From assembly GCF_016907815.1 (NCBI RefSeq), contig NZ_JAFBCQ010000001.1, positions 1,984,001-2,048,000 on the forward strand: 64,000 nucleotides of DNA, written 5' to 3'. This document shows, one piece after another, positions 9,275-18,688 of this stretch. How positions within the stretch are numbered: the stretch's first letter is position 1; each line of letters opens with the position of its first letter. The notes beneath the pieces are model-generated. The model was not told the origin of the DNA and did not search any database. It was given only the letters and a program-made list of their open reading frames with translations. The DNA comes from Microbacterium aurum. GTDB taxonomy: Bacteria > Actinomycetota > Actinomycetes > Actinomycetales > Microbacteriaceae. The position numbers and the translations under genes are program-made.

Positions 9275-10105
9275 CTATCCGGCGGCCGATACCCGCTCCG
9301 CGACGTCGTCGCGGAGAGCGGCGGCGGGCATCCGGGGCGAGCCGCCGATGATCCAGTATCCGAGCCCGACGATGACGCCGCCGCCGACGAGGTTGCCGAG
9401 CCCCACCCAGAGCATGTTGCTCGCGAACAGCCCCAGCGTCGCGTTCGGGTCGCCGGTGAACAGGCCGATCGCGTAGGTCGTCATGTTCGCCACGACGTGC
9501 TCGAACCCGGAGGAGATGAAGGCGAGGATCGCCGCGACGATGAGGAGGATCTTCGCGACGTCGGAGCGGACGCGCGCGCACATCCAGATCGCGAGGCAGA
9601 CGAGAAGATTACAGAGGATGCCGCGGACGAACAGCTGCAGCGGTTCTTCTTCGGCCTTGGCCGCGAGCATGTCTGCGATCATCGTGCCGGCGGGTGCGTT
9701 GGCGTGGAGCACACCCGAGGCGACGATGAGCGCCGCGAAGACGAGCGCGCCGACCAGATTGGCGACGAAGGTCGCGGCGAGGGCCCCCAGCGCGCGCCAC
9801 GGTCCGATCGCCCGCATGAGCGCGCCCTGGGGGAGGATCATCATCGCGCTCGTCAGCAGGTCGGCGCCGGCGAAGACCACGAGCGTGAGTGCAACACCGA
9901 ACACGAGGCCGGCCACGAGTTTCGCAAGGCCATCGCCGGCGGCGGCGAGCGGGCCGGCCGTGGAGACCATGAGCACGACGCCGATGCCGATGTACGCGCC
10001 CGCCAGCATCCCGGAGACGAGGAACCGCCCGGGATGGTGGAGCGCCTGGACCTTGTGCACGGCGGCGCTCGCCTGGGCGTCGAGGGTTTCCGGGATGGTC
10101 AGCAC
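9275..10105 (-). CDS. Formate/nitrite transporter family channel
   Basis: The 276-residue membrane protein belongs to the FNT family (FocA/NirC/HSC), pentameric channels for small monovalent anions such as formate, nitrite or hydrosulfide. Six hydrophobic helices are seen. The family motifs include AGAYIGIGVVLMVS in TM1, FAGADLLTSAMM before the omega loop, GILCNLLVCLAIW in TM4 and SSGFEHVVANM, which carries the conserved His, in TM5. The substrate cannot be assigned from the sequence. It is divergent from tadA, with an 87-base gap holding both promoters. Confidence 0.92.
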   Translation of the reverse strand: MLTIPETLDAQASAAVHKVQALHHPGRFLVSGMLAGAYIGIGVVLMVSTAGPLAAAGDGLAKLVAGLVFGVALTLVVFAGADLLTSAMMILPQGALMRAIGPWRALGALAATFVANLVGALVFAALIVASGVLHANAPAGTMIADMLAAKAEEEPLQLFVRGILCNLLVCLAIWMCARVRSDVAKILLIVAAILAFISSGFEHVVANMTTYAIGLFTGDPNATLGLFASNMLWVGLGNLVGGGVIVGLGYWIIGGSPRMPAAALRDDVAERVSAAG

Positions 10106-10192
10106 CGTCCCAGTCTAGTCTGTGGTCAGACCACACGGCAATGGCTGTGGATAAGTTGCCCGCGCGGGGCCGGTTCTTGTCAGGATGCCGGA

Positions 10193-10927
10193 GTGACGCC
10201 GTTCGCCGCTCCCACCCCCGCCGCCGTTCGCGGTGTCTCCGCGGCGGGCGCCGGGGCGTACGGAACGGCGGCGGGTTTCTCCCACGAGTCTGCCGCCGTG
10301 CAGACCGTCGCTGACCGGGTGCGCGATCGTCTCCGCGAAGAGCAGGCCGACCCCCTGCGCCATCCCGATCGGGCGCAGCAGGTGGCCTTCGCCGAGGTCC
10401 GCCGCCACAACGACTACGCGCTGGCGCGCGGGCTCGACCTCATCGAGGACGAGGCGGCGTGCGTCCGGGACGTGCTCGCCCGGGTCACCGGCTTCGGCCC
10501 GCTGCAGGCGCTGCTGGAGGACCCCGAGGTCGAGGAGATCTGGATCAACGATCCCGCGACGGTGTACGTCGCACGCGCCGGTCGCAGCGAGCGCGTGCCC
10601 CTGCGGCTGAGCGACGAGGCTGTCCGCGACCTCGTGGAGAAGATGCTGCATGCGACGGGGCGGCGCGTCGATCTCAGCCAGCCCTTCGTCGACGCCTCGC
10701 TGCCGGACGGCAGTCGTCTTCATGTCGTCATCCCCGACATCACCCGCACCCATCTGGCGGTCAACATCCGCAAGTTCCTCGCCGCGCGCCGGACGCTCGA
10801 CGACCTCGTGGCGGCCGGATCGCTGCCGGCCGCTGCCGCCGAGCTGCTGCGCGCAGCGATGGCCGAGGGGCGCAACGTCCTCGTCTCGGGCGCGACGCAC
10901 GCGGGCAATACCACGTGGCATCTCTGA
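10193..10927 (+). pseudogene. tadA: tadA, 5' part, interrupted by the ICE in the Walker A motif
   Basis: This is the N-terminal half of the secretion ATPase that powers Flp/tad pilus assembly (CpaF/TadA family). The GTG at 10193 has AGGA upstream. The native sequence runs to 10908 and includes the N-domain segment LARVTGFGPLQALLEDPEVEEIWIND, DASLPDGSRLHVVIP and VNIRKFLAARRTLDDLV. It then reaches the P-loop GATHAG, where the Lys codon should follow. After the AA of that codon, element DNA gives NTTWHL and a stop, a 244-residue product with no Walker A Lys, Walker B or catalytic core. The matching 3' part is at 60468-60986. Joining the two restores 410 codons in frame. Confidence 0.93.
10891..10925. 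other. attL junction
   Basis: Left of the crossover is tadA sequence ending CACGCGGGC; right of it is element sequence TACCACGTGGCATC. The shared crossover dinucleotide is AA at 10907-10908. The element side carries CCACGTGG, which pairs as an imperfect inverted repeat with CCAAGTGG on the other element end. A two-base core with imperfect arms fits serine recombinase chemistry. Confidence 0.85.
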
Positions 10928-11035
10928 CCCCAATAAACCCCGCGTCGCAAAACGCGACAGCTCCGCGTGATCGTTTGGCGTCGAAAACTAAAGCGATGTG
11001 CTATGTTTGGGGTATCCGAATGAAGGGAGCCCACC

Positions 11036-11764
11036 ATGGCGATCGACGAGGGGCGCGCGTGGGCGCTGCGGACGCTGGGAGCCGACGGCGTGCTGGTGCG
11101 AGAGCAGATCTCTGCCATCATCCGCGACTGCCACGAGAAGATGGTGAACGCGCAGGCCGAGGCTGATATGAAGCACACCGGCGTGTATGGCCAGATCTGG
11201 CGGAAGTGTTTGGACGAGTTCGTGACGGTGCTCGGGCGCCTGCCCTCGGCCGAGATCGTTCCGCGCCGGGGATACAAGCTGGTCGCATTCAACGGTGTGA
11301 TCCTGTTCCCGTGGCGGTTCGCGCGGGAGCGGTCCACGGACATCGGCTCGCGCCCGTTCGCCGTCTCGGACACTCGGGTCTCCCTGTTCGGTGAGCAGCG
11401 CGAATCGACCCAGCAGCGTCTGGACATCGAGTTCGAGCACCCCGAGTTGACCGAGGAAGAGCGGGAGCTGCTCGACGCCGAGAGCAAGGCGCTCGAGGAG
11501 GCGCTGTCAACCCACTCCCGCGTGGTTGTCGTGCCGTATGCGAGCAACCCGTTCGCGCTCTACAGCGTCGACTGGGGTGAGGCGACGCTGGGGAGCGATG
11601 GCTACCTCACCTTCGCGTCGATGGAATCTCTGCTCGAAGTAGGCGCGGGCTCCCTGGTGGATGTGGACCTGACGGACGAGTCGTTCTTCGACGGGCCGAT
11701 CCCGCGCCCGGATCTGGGGGTGAAGGGCGACGAGGTGGACGGAGAGGCTGATGGACGACCGTGA
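11036..11764 (+). CDS. Hypothetical protein paired with the HTH-ImmA/IrrE gene
   Basis: I do not recognise a domain in this 242-residue soluble protein. It starts MAIDEGRAWALRTLGADG after a good ribosome binding site (AAGGGAG, six bases before the ATG). The N-terminal half is helical with a segment AEADMKHTGVYGQIWRKCL. The middle has LVAFNGVILFPWRF and the C-terminal half is acidic. It is the first gene inside attL and overlaps the next gene by 14 bases, so the two form a coupled pair. HTH-ImmA/IrrE proteins with a partner gene occur as ICE regulators and as toxin-antitoxin-like defence pairs (RosmerTA is one reported kind). Which of these applies here is not decided by the sequence. Confidence 0.8.
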   Translation: MAIDEGRAWALRTLGADGVLVREQISAIIRDCHEKMVNAQAEADMKHTGVYGQIWRKCLDEFVTVLGRLPSAEIVPRRGYKLVAFNGVILFPWRFARERSTDIGSRPFAVSDTRVSLFGEQRESTQQRLDIEFEHPELTEEERELLDAESKALEEALSTHSRVVVVPYASNPFALYSVDWGEATLGSDGYLTFASMESLLEVGAGSLVDVDLTDESFFDGPIPRPDLGVKGDEVDGEADGRP

Positions 11765-12914
11765 CACCCTCTTCTCTCTGCTCGGAGTAACCGACCGTCC
11801 CGATCTCGATGCCGTCGCGGATGCGTTCGATCCGGCCCGTCTGACTCAGGCGCGTTTCGCGGCTGGCTTGTCGAAGGCGAGGCTTGCCGAGCTAGTTGGG
11901 GTTACGCCTGCGGCGATTGGCCAGTACGAGTCGCGAGTGGTAACACCGCGTCGCGATGTATTGCCGGTGCTCGCGCGCGAGCTCGATGTTCCGGTGGACT
12001 ACTTCGCCACGGGGCGACCGATCGGCCGGGTCGACGGCTCGGAGGCGCATTTCCGGAGCCTGCGCTCGACCACGGCCCGGGATCGGTCCAAGGCGATCGC
12101 TTTCATCGAGCAGGTGTGGGAGCTCACCTTCGCGCTGGAGAAGAAGGTCCGGTTCCCCAATGTCGACTTGCCGGTGGTGGATCGGCAGCAAGCAGATCCG
12201 GTTTCCGCAGCGCAGGCGCTTCGCGAACATTGGGGTCTGGGCGTGAAGCCGGTCAAGCACCTAGTCGCGCTGACGGAATCGCACGGGATCGTCGTGAGCC
12301 TGCTGACGTTGGCGAACGCCGATGTCGCCCGGGTGGGCGCGTTCTCGACGTCTCGCTTGGCTCGCCCGGTCATCGTGGTGACGCCCGAACGTGCAAAGTC
12401 GGTGTTCGTCTACCGGTTCACGGTTGCCCACGAGTTGGGTCATCTGCTGCTGCACGGAGAAGCAGTACCGGGCGATCAGCAGCAGGAGCGAGAAGCCGAT
12501 CAGTTCGCTGCTGAGCTCCTGACTCCACGTTCCCAGATTGTGAACCTGCTGCCGCGGACGGTGAACCTCTCCCGGCTCGATGAGCTCTCGCGGCATTGGG
12601 GTGTGTCGGTGGACTCGCTGCTGCTACGGATGAAAGAGACCGGTACGGTCTCCGACGCTTCGATCCGTCGCGGTTACCAGAAGCTGAACCAGCTGCGCAG
12701 CTCCTCACTGGACGCCCCTGAGCCGGTGAACGCATATCCGGGAGAGGTGCCGTCGATGTTGGCCGAGGCTGCCCGGCTTGCCGATCAAATCGGCTTCGCG
12801 CAGATAGACCTCGCCCGCGAGCTGCGATGGCACCCGGCACGTGTGCGCGAAGTCCTGGGTATCGACGATCCCAGGCCGACATTGAAGCTTGTCACCGATC
12901 CTTCACCCGAATAG
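11751..12914 (+). CDS. HTH-XRE and ImmA/IrrE metallopeptidase fusion
   Basis: The 387-residue protein joins an N-terminal XRE-type helix-turn-helix (about residues 28-80; RLTQARFAAGLSKARLAELVG, then TPAAIGQYES) to an ImmA/IrrE zinc protease domain. The active site is H227-E-L-G-H231, followed downstream by the acidic EREADQFAAELL. In the ICEBs1 family a separate ImmA cleaves the repressor ImmR to trigger excision; here both parts are in one chain. By analogy it may both repress the element and be relieved by proteolysis, or be half of a toxin-antitoxin-like pair with the upstream gene. The family call is firm; the role is inferred. Confidence 0.9.
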   Translation: MDDRDTLFSLLGVTDRPDLDAVADAFDPARLTQARFAAGLSKARLAELVGVTPAAIGQYESRVVTPRRDVLPVLARELDVPVDYFATGRPIGRVDGSEAHFRSLRSTTARDRSKAIAFIEQVWELTFALEKKVRFPNVDLPVVDRQQADPVSAAQALREHWGLGVKPVKHLVALTESHGIVVSLLTLANADVARVGAFSTSRLARPVIVVTPERAKSVFVYRFTVAHELGHLLLHGEAVPGDQQQEREADQFAAELLTPRSQIVNLLPRTVNLSRLDELSRHWGVSVDSLLLRMKETGTVSDASIRRGYQKLNQLRSSSLDAPEPVNAYPGEVPSMLAEAARLADQIGFAQIDLARELRWHPARVREVLGIDDPRPTLKLVTDPSPE

Positions 12915-13031
12915 GGCTGGACTGGTGTCGCCGAGGTCGAGGAGTAGCGCGCCAGATGACGGCTCTCCGGAAAGGCAACGACGTCGCCCAACGGTGATGG
13001 GATTCGGCAGCCGTGAGACGGAGGACTGGGG

Positions 13032-14057
13032 ATGAGCCGATCAAGCTCGAAGACCCGGCGAGATGCTCGGGCAGCGAGCGTGACTGCTCGTAGTGCCCAG
13101 AGTTCCGGCATCGTCAAGTGCTACGTCGAGCGGTTCGAGAATGCGGTCGGCGCGCCTGACCTCCGTCTTCGCGAGAAGTCGACCAAACGGCTCGTGCGAG
13201 TTCTGACTGATAACCAGATGCTCAGGTCATTCGCTCCGCTGTCGAACCTGTTGCACGACTGCTACGCGCATGGAGGCGGGCTCGTTGAGCCGCGGAGTCG
13301 CACAGAGTACATCGCTATCTCCGCGCCGATCGTGAAACAGGGCGCTCAAGAGATCGCTGTGGCGTTCGAGGGCTTCTCGGTGAAGGTTCACATCGTGAAG
13401 GCGGACGTCGCATCTCCTCCGACATCCGTGTGGGCCTACATCGAGGAGTACCCCTTCGATGACGAAGGCCTTGGTCTACGTCTTCGCCAGAAGGTCACGG
13501 GCCGGAAGATTGAGATGTACGGCAAGAACCAGGACCACTTGCTCACATTCCTCAGCAGTCCGCAGTTCACAGGTGCCGACAAGCACATGCCGAACATCTA
13601 CCAGAAGGACGGCTTTGACGACTACGTGCTGGTTTCCGGAGGTGCGGCCACGGACTCCTACGACGTGTTGCTCTTCAACGACGGCGCCGAGCTCACTTAT
13701 CTGCTTGGCCCGACACCCGACACCGCATATAGGGACGCGTTCCGTGAGCTCGCGGATGAGTCAGCGCCCGAGGCGCACGCACGTACCGCACAGACGCACT
13801 TCGACACGGGCCGCTACCGCGAGGCCGTGCTCGCCGCGCGACTTGCTGTGGAGACGGCGTGCGGCGGACGTGGGTCGGATGTGAAGCGCCGGCTTGCTGA
13901 TGCTCCTGCTGACGTCGCGGCTGCGGGTGATGCGCTGTACGGGAAGCGCCATATCGCCGTCCATGAGGGCGACACGCGGGTCGAGCAACCCGACGCCACA
14001 CAGGCGATCCTCGCGATGCGCAGCGTCCTCGCCTACCTAGAGTCAAACAGTTCCTAA
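13032..14057 (+). CDS. Unknown protein with a HEPN-like C-terminal domain
   Basis: The 341-residue protein has a basic N-terminus (SRSSSKTRRDARAAS), an unassigned central region of mixed beta character, and a helical C-terminal ~95 residues. That last part reads HFDTGRYREAVLAARLAVE, then LYGKRHIAVHEGDTRV. The RHIAVH segment fits the R-x4-H motif of HEPN ribonucleases, and the flanking helices fit the HEPN layout. HEPN domains cut RNA in many abortive-infection and toxin-antitoxin systems. A ribosome binding site (GGAGG at 13020-13024) supports the ATG. It stands between the ImmA/IrrE pair and the Hachiman genes, so a defence role is likely. I reached the HEPN call from the motif and layout only. 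Confidence 0.7.
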   Translation: MSRSSSKTRRDARAASVTARSAQSSGIVKCYVERFENAVGAPDLRLREKSTKRLVRVLTDNQMLRSFAPLSNLLHDCYAHGGGLVEPRSRTEYIAISAPIVKQGAQEIAVAFEGFSVKVHIVKADVASPPTSVWAYIEEYPFDDEGLGLRLRQKVTGRKIEMYGKNQDHLLTFLSSPQFTGADKHMPNIYQKDGFDDYVLVSGGAATDSYDVLLFNDGAELTYLLGPTPDTAYRDAFRELADESAPEAHARTAQTHFDTGRYREAVLAARLAVETACGGRGSDVKRRLADAPADVAAAGDALYGKRHIAVHEGDTRVEQPDATQAILAMRSVLAYLESNSS

Positions 14058-14163
14058 CCCGGCGGGTTCAGGATCTAGTTGTCCCCTTCGCGGAGCGCCG
14101 CTTTGCTTCGGAGGCAATGGGATGGTTTGAGTTCAGTAGCTGAGCTTCTGCCACGATTGAGGG

Positions 14164-14934
14164 ATGGCACCGCTTTCTTCGTGGACGACTTCCACGCGCG
14201 AGCCGCTGAGGCGGCACGCGATGGTGCACATGGTTGCCCCGCCGGCGACCATCGGGTCGGGGGTCGACTGGGCTGCGTCACAGATCCCGAACCAGTACAC
14301 GGGTCCGGACCGCGTCGCCGCGATCCTCGCCGATCTGGGGAAGCCTGCTGCGGCCGAATACCTGGAAGGGAAGCTCCCTACAAGCAAGCGCACCCGCTCA
14401 GGCGACCTCGGAGAGATTCTCGGAGCGCAGTACGCGGCGCTTGAGCTGGGGTTTCGAGTCGTAGAACGCCTGCGGTGGAAGGACCACCGCGAGATGTCGA
14501 TGCGTGGCGATGACCTGGTTGGGGTGCGCGCGGCCACCAACGGATCGCTCGAATTGCTGAAGGGCGAAGCCAAGAGCCGTGCGACGCTCGGAACGGCGAC
14601 GGTCATAGACGCGGACCTTGCGCTCAGACGCGATCGAGGACGCCCATCGCCTCACGCTCTCAGCTTCGTCGCTGACCGACTTCACGAACTCGGCGAGCAT
14701 GCATTGGCGAACCTTGTCGACGACGCTCAACTGACTACAGGGATCAGCCAACGGCAGGTGGTGCAACTGCTCTTCACCTTCACGGGCAACGACCCACGCA
14801 ACCTCCTTCGGACAAACACGACCGCATATCGAGGCGGCGTAAAGCGCCTCGCCGTCGGCCTGCAGGTCTCAGAGCATCAAGCGTTCATCGCGAACGTGTA
14901 CTCGAAAGCGATCGCCAATGCCCGAGACAGTTGA
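14164..14934 (+). CDS. hamA: Hachiman defence protein HamA (DUF1837)
   Basis: HamA is the nuclease effector of the Hachiman anti-phage system and works with the helicase HamB. The 256-residue protein has the core SGDLGEILGAQYAALELGF (about 79-97), then RGDDLVGV (D116/D117) and LELLKGEAKSR, giving the D...E135-x-K137 pattern of a PD-(D/E)xK-type nuclease. It overlaps hamB by 17 bases. The start is uncertain: the ATG at 14164 is used because third-position GC is high throughout this frame, but an internal ATG near 14221 is possible. It is a little short for the family. The pairing with a Ski2-like helicase makes the call strong. Confidence 0.85.
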   Translation: MAPLSSWTTSTREPLRRHAMVHMVAPPATIGSGVDWAASQIPNQYTGPDRVAAILADLGKPAAAEYLEGKLPTSKRTRSGDLGEILGAQYAALELGFRVVERLRWKDHREMSMRGDDLVGVRAATNGSLELLKGEAKSRATLGTATVIDADLALRRDRGRPSPHALSFVADRLHELGEHALANLVDDAQLTTGISQRQVVQLLFTFTGNDPRNLLRTNTTAYRGGVKRLAVGLQVSEHQAFIANVYSKAIANARDS

Positions 14935-17900
14935 GAACATTGAGGCCGCGATCGAGGAGGCGACCACCCCCGGCTTTCGCGAACAGCTTCTCGCGCGCGG
15001 CGAAGCCCGGTCGATGATATGGCGTGACGGCGTCCTGCCCGAGGGCTCGCCCGCGTTCGATCAGCTGCTCAGCTACGACCTTCTCTCCTACGGCTATTCG
15101 CTCCTGGGCCTGGGGCTACGTCTCGTGGAGGCGAATGGGTCGCGAAGCCTCGCCCAACGCGCCTTCGAGGGCGCAGCCACAGCCATCGAATCAGTCGTCG
15201 CCAGAGGACCTAACTCGCGCGAACGGGGCTTCCACCGTGTCGTCGCCGCAGCCGCCTACCACCTCGGCAGTTACTCCGCGCGGGCATACTCGCTGCTTCA
15301 GACAGCGCTCGATTCCGGTGAAGTCACGATTGGCGAGCGATCCCTCATCCACATCATCCGCAGAGAACTCGACACCCTGGACGCGCTCATCCTGAGCCAC
15401 CGCGAGGAGGACGTGGCAGCAGACGCCAACCTGGTTGAGACGTTGCGCGGGCTCTTCGAGCCCACGAGCGATGAGGACCAGGACGCTGACAGCGGCGACA
15501 CCGATGTTATCGACGTCGTCGACCTCGCACTGACGGACGCGTTCGTCGGTGCGATCAGCATGGCGCTGCTTGCGTTCGAGCGGGGCGAGCAAGCGCTGCT
15601 GGATGAGGCCCTCAGTACACTGCAGGTCGGTCTAGGAGCCGCCAGCGAACTGAACATGGTTCCGCAGTGGTGGTGCCATCGACTTGCGATTCACCTACTC
15701 CGCGGCCTCTGGGAGGCCAGTTTCCATCGCCTGCTCCCGGACAGTCCCATCGACGGTGATGGCGGCGACTGGGCACGGCTGCGTGCGACGTTCATCGCAT
15801 CCCTCTTCCGGAGGCGACGCTCGGAGATCGACCTATGGCCGTCGCAGCTCGCCGCCGCAGAGCGGGTACTGAACACCAGCGAGAACCTGGTGTTGTCTCT
15901 CCCGACGAGCGCCGGCAAGACCCGGATTGCCGAACTTTGCATCCTCGCGTGCCTAGCCGAGGGCCGGCGGGTTGTGTTCGTAACCCCATTGCGGGCGCTG
16001 TCAGCCCAGACCGAAACGGCCCTGCAACGCACCTTCACCCCTCTGGGGAAGACCGTCACATCCCTCTACGGCGCGATCGGGGCCAGCAGCGCCGACGAGG
16101 ATTTGCTGCGAGAGAGGGACATCGTCGTCGCCACTCCCGAGAAGCTCGACTTCGCCCTGCGCAACGACCCAACACTCCTCGACGACGTAGGGCTTGTCGT
16201 CCTCGACGAGGGGCACATGATCGGGGCGGATGAACGTGAGGTCCGATACGAAGTTCAGGTACAACGACTGCTGCGCCGTGAGGATGCGGCCACCAGACGT
16301 ATAATCTGCCTCTCGGCGATCCTGCCAGACGGAGACGAAGTCGAGGACTTCGTCAACTGGCTCACCGATGACCAACCCGACGGTCTCATCGCGAGCTCGT
16401 GGCGGCCGACGAAACTTCGCTATGGCGAAGTGATTTGGCAAGGCGATCGAGCCCGCCTGAGCATCATCGTGGGAGACGAGGAGCCCTTCGTGCCCCGGTT
16501 CCTCGAACCCTTCGTTCCACCGATCGGTCGCAGGACGACGCCCTTCCCCAAGGATCCGCAGGAGCTGACGCTGGCTACCGCCTGGCGGCTCGTCGACGAG
16601 GGGCAGACCGTCCTGATCTTCTGCCCACTCAAGTCATCGGTGAACGCCTTTGCCAAAGTCATCGTCGACCTTCATGCCCGCGGAGCACTCGGGAGTGTCT
16701 TCGAAGGAGATCCGGGCGACCTCGCCTCCGCCATCACGATCGGAGAGGAATGGTTCGGCCGAGATCACCCGATCCTCGCCTGTCTGAGACTCGGTGTAGC
16801 GATTCATCACGGATCGCTGCCCGCACCCTACCGACGAGAGGTTGAAAGGCTGCTACAGCGAGGAGCGCTGAAGGTTACGGTCTCTTCACCGACCCTCACC
16901 CAGGGACTCAACCTCTCGGCCAGTGCGCTCGTAATGCACAGCCTCTGGCGCAACCGGGAACTGATCAAGGCGTCTGAGTTTCGCAACATCGTCGGCAGAG
17001 CCGGCCGAGCGTTCGTGGACTCCGTCGGCCTCGTCGTCCACCCAATCTTCAAGGATGTGTCCCGAGGGAGGCGGAATTGGAGGCAGCTGGTCGAGGACAC
17101 GGCTCTGCGCGACATGGAAAGCGGCCTACTGCAACTGGTGGTGAACCTGTTCGCCCGGATGCAGGCTAAGCACGGTCTCCGGAACCTGGACGCGCTGCTG
17201 GAATACGTCGCCGGTACAGCGGCGTGGGATTACCCAGAAGTTGTAGCCGAGAGCGAGGAGGAAGCTGAGCGTTCCCGAACTGCGTGGCGCTCGCAGCTCG
17301 CTAGCCTCGACAACGCCCTCCTCAGTCTGCTCAACGATTCCGCGGTTGCGGAGGACGGAGTCGAGGGGGCTCTCGATGACGTGCTCGCCTCGTCCCTTTG
17401 GGCTAGGAGCTTGGTTCGACGGCAGGAGCCCGTTCAGACAGCGCTTCGAGCCGGTCTGACCGCGCGTGCGCGCTTCCTCTGGAGCCAGTCAACTGCGGCC
17501 CAGCGCCGAGGGTACTTCCTTGCGGGGGTCGGTCTCGAGACCGGACGCCAACTCGATGAGCACGCCAGCATCTTGGAGCAGTATCTGCGCGACGCAGACG
17601 AGGACATCCGAATCGGCGACCCCGATGCCGCAATCGATGCCCTAACGAGCTTCGCCAGGATCGCATTCGGCATTCACCCCTTCGCGCCCCGCGCTCTTCC
17701 TCCACATTGGGAAGGCGTCCTCGCTGGTTGGCTTCGCGGCGAGGACCCCTCGCAGATAGCGGGGGAGGAGGTCACGGACACGCTGGAGTTCATTGAGGAC
17801 TCGCTGGCGTACAGGCTGCCATGGGCGCTGGAAGCGGTCCGGGTCCGAGCGACCGCCCACGAAGAGCCTCTCGGCGATCTTTGGGCGCTCCTCACCGACC

Positions 17901-18418
17901 AGCACGGACTCGCAGTTGCGGCGCTAGAAACAGGGACGCTGAACCGTTCGGCCGCGCTGCTCATGCAGGCCGGATTCTCTTCCCGAGCCGGTGCTCTCGC
18001 CGCGGTCACTGCCGGAGATGGCGCCTTCACGACCGTGTCGGAGCTTCACCAGTGGATGAACTCGGAGGAGGTCCGGCGACGCGCAGGCGACTCGCACTGG
18101 CCGACTGTGTCATCTTACGATCTCTGGGTCGGTTTCATCGGCCGTAGCACTGCTGCGCCGGAGAGGACCTGGATCAACACGATCGAGGATGCCGCAGTGG
18201 CCTGGCTCCCCGATCATCAGCCGAGTAGTGGGACGCCGTATCGGGCTGTGTCCCTTGCGAACGGGGAGACCATTCTCCAGGCCGCTGACGGTCGACGGGC
18301 CGGTCTGCTTGAGGAACCGCTCAATCCGAATCGGCGCGGCTTGCTCACAGTCGCCGGGGCCAGCCCTGCCAATGTCGTCGAACTTCGCTATCGAGGCCCA
18401 TCCGACCTTCATGCATAG
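14918..18418 (+). CDS. hamB: Hachiman defence helicase HamB
   Basis: This superfamily 2, Ski2-like DNA helicase or sensor of 1166 residues partners HamA. The N-terminal ~300 residues are helical and specific to the family. Walker A is LPTSAGKT (329-335 region); VTPLRALSAQ and VATPEKLDFAL follow. Motif II is DEGH (430-433), and LSAILPDGDEVEDF carries motif III (here SAI). Motif VI is IVGRAGRAF near residue 690. A long C-terminal region of ~450 residues is unassigned. In the known system HamB surveys DNA and releases HamA to degrade it. Overlap with hamA means coupled translation. GC content is lower than in the flanking chromosome. Confidence 0.87.
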   Translation: MPETVENIEAAIEEATTPGFREQLLARGEARSMIWRDGVLPEGSPAFDQLLSYDLLSYGYSLLGLGLRLVEANGSRSLAQRAFEGAATAIESVVARGPNSRERGFHRVVAAAAYHLGSYSARAYSLLQTALDSGEVTIGERSLIHIIRRELDTLDALILSHREEDVAADANLVETLRGLFEPTSDEDQDADSGDTDVIDVVDLALTDAFVGAISMALLAFERGEQALLDEALSTLQVGLGAASELNMVPQWWCHRLAIHLLRGLWEASFHRLLPDSPIDGDGGDWARLRATFIASLFRRRRSEIDLWPSQLAAAERVLNTSENLVLSLPTSAGKTRIAELCILACLAEGRRVVFVTPLRALSAQTETALQRTFTPLGKTVTSLYGAIGASSADEDLLRERDIVVATPEKLDFALRNDPTLLDDVGLVVLDEGHMIGADEREVRYEVQVQRLLRREDAATRRIICLSAILPDGDEVEDFVNWLTDDQPDGLIASSWRPTKLRYGEVIWQGDRARLSIIVGDEEPFVPRFLEPFVPPIGRRTTPFPKDPQELTLATAWRLVDEGQTVLIFCPLKSSVNAFAKVIVDLHARGALGSVFEGDPGDLASAITIGEEWFGRDHPILACLRLGVAIHHGSLPAPYRREVERLLQRGALKVTVSSPTLTQGLNLSASALVMHSLWRNRELIKASEFRNIVGRAGRAFVDSVGLVVHPIFKDVSRGRRNWRQLVEDTALRDMESGLLQLVVNLFARMQAKHGLRNLDALLEYVAGTAAWDYPEVVAESEEEAERSRTAWRSQLASLDNALLSLLNDSAVAEDGVEGALDDVLASSLWARSLVRRQEPVQTALRAGLTARARFLWSQSTAAQRRGYFLAGVGLETGRQLDEHASILEQYLRDADEDIRIGDPDAAIDALTSFARIAFGIHPFAPRALPPHWEGVLAGWLRGEDPSQIAGEEVTDTLEFIEDSLAYRLPWALEAVRVRATAHEEPLGDLWALLTDQHGLAVAALETGTLNRSAALLMQAGFSSRAGALAAVTAGDGAFTTVSELHQWMNSEEVRRRAGDSHWPTVSSYDLWVGFIGRSTAAPERTWINTIEDAAVAWLPDHQPSSGTPYRAVSLANGETILQAADGRRAGLLEEPLNPNRRGLLTVAGASPANVVELRYRGPSDLHA

Positions 18419-18688
18419 CGGTGTCGCGTGAGTCCCAGATCAGGCGAGCATTACTGCGAGAAAATGTAAGGGGGATTGCAGCGAATACCACATGGACTAT
18501 CTGACGCCGCTACGCGGCCGTTTTGGGACAACCCTCAAGGACATCCTCGCTGGAACGCCGGCCGTCAGCGGTCCTGGCGTGTCGAGTTCCTGGGAGGTGG
18601 AGGCGCAGGCCATGATTGTTGGTGACATGACTCCATGACGATCTAGGCGATCCGCCCAGCCGAGCACCGCCAGAGAGCGAGGCCGGCA
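18419..18688. other. 270-bp gap between hamB and the PHP-SMC gene
   Basis: No coding frame with convincing codon use is seen. The stretch is relatively AT-rich at its start (around 18450-18480) and probably holds the promoter of the next gene. I find no repeat or RNA gene in it. Confidence 0.4.

Noticed and set aside
14079..14260. Possible frameshift at the start of hamA (a neighbouring frame reads DGTAFFVDDFHARAAEAA)
   Set aside because: Third-position GC is clearly higher in the frame opening at 14164, and that frame is open to the end. A short upstream frame alone is not enough.
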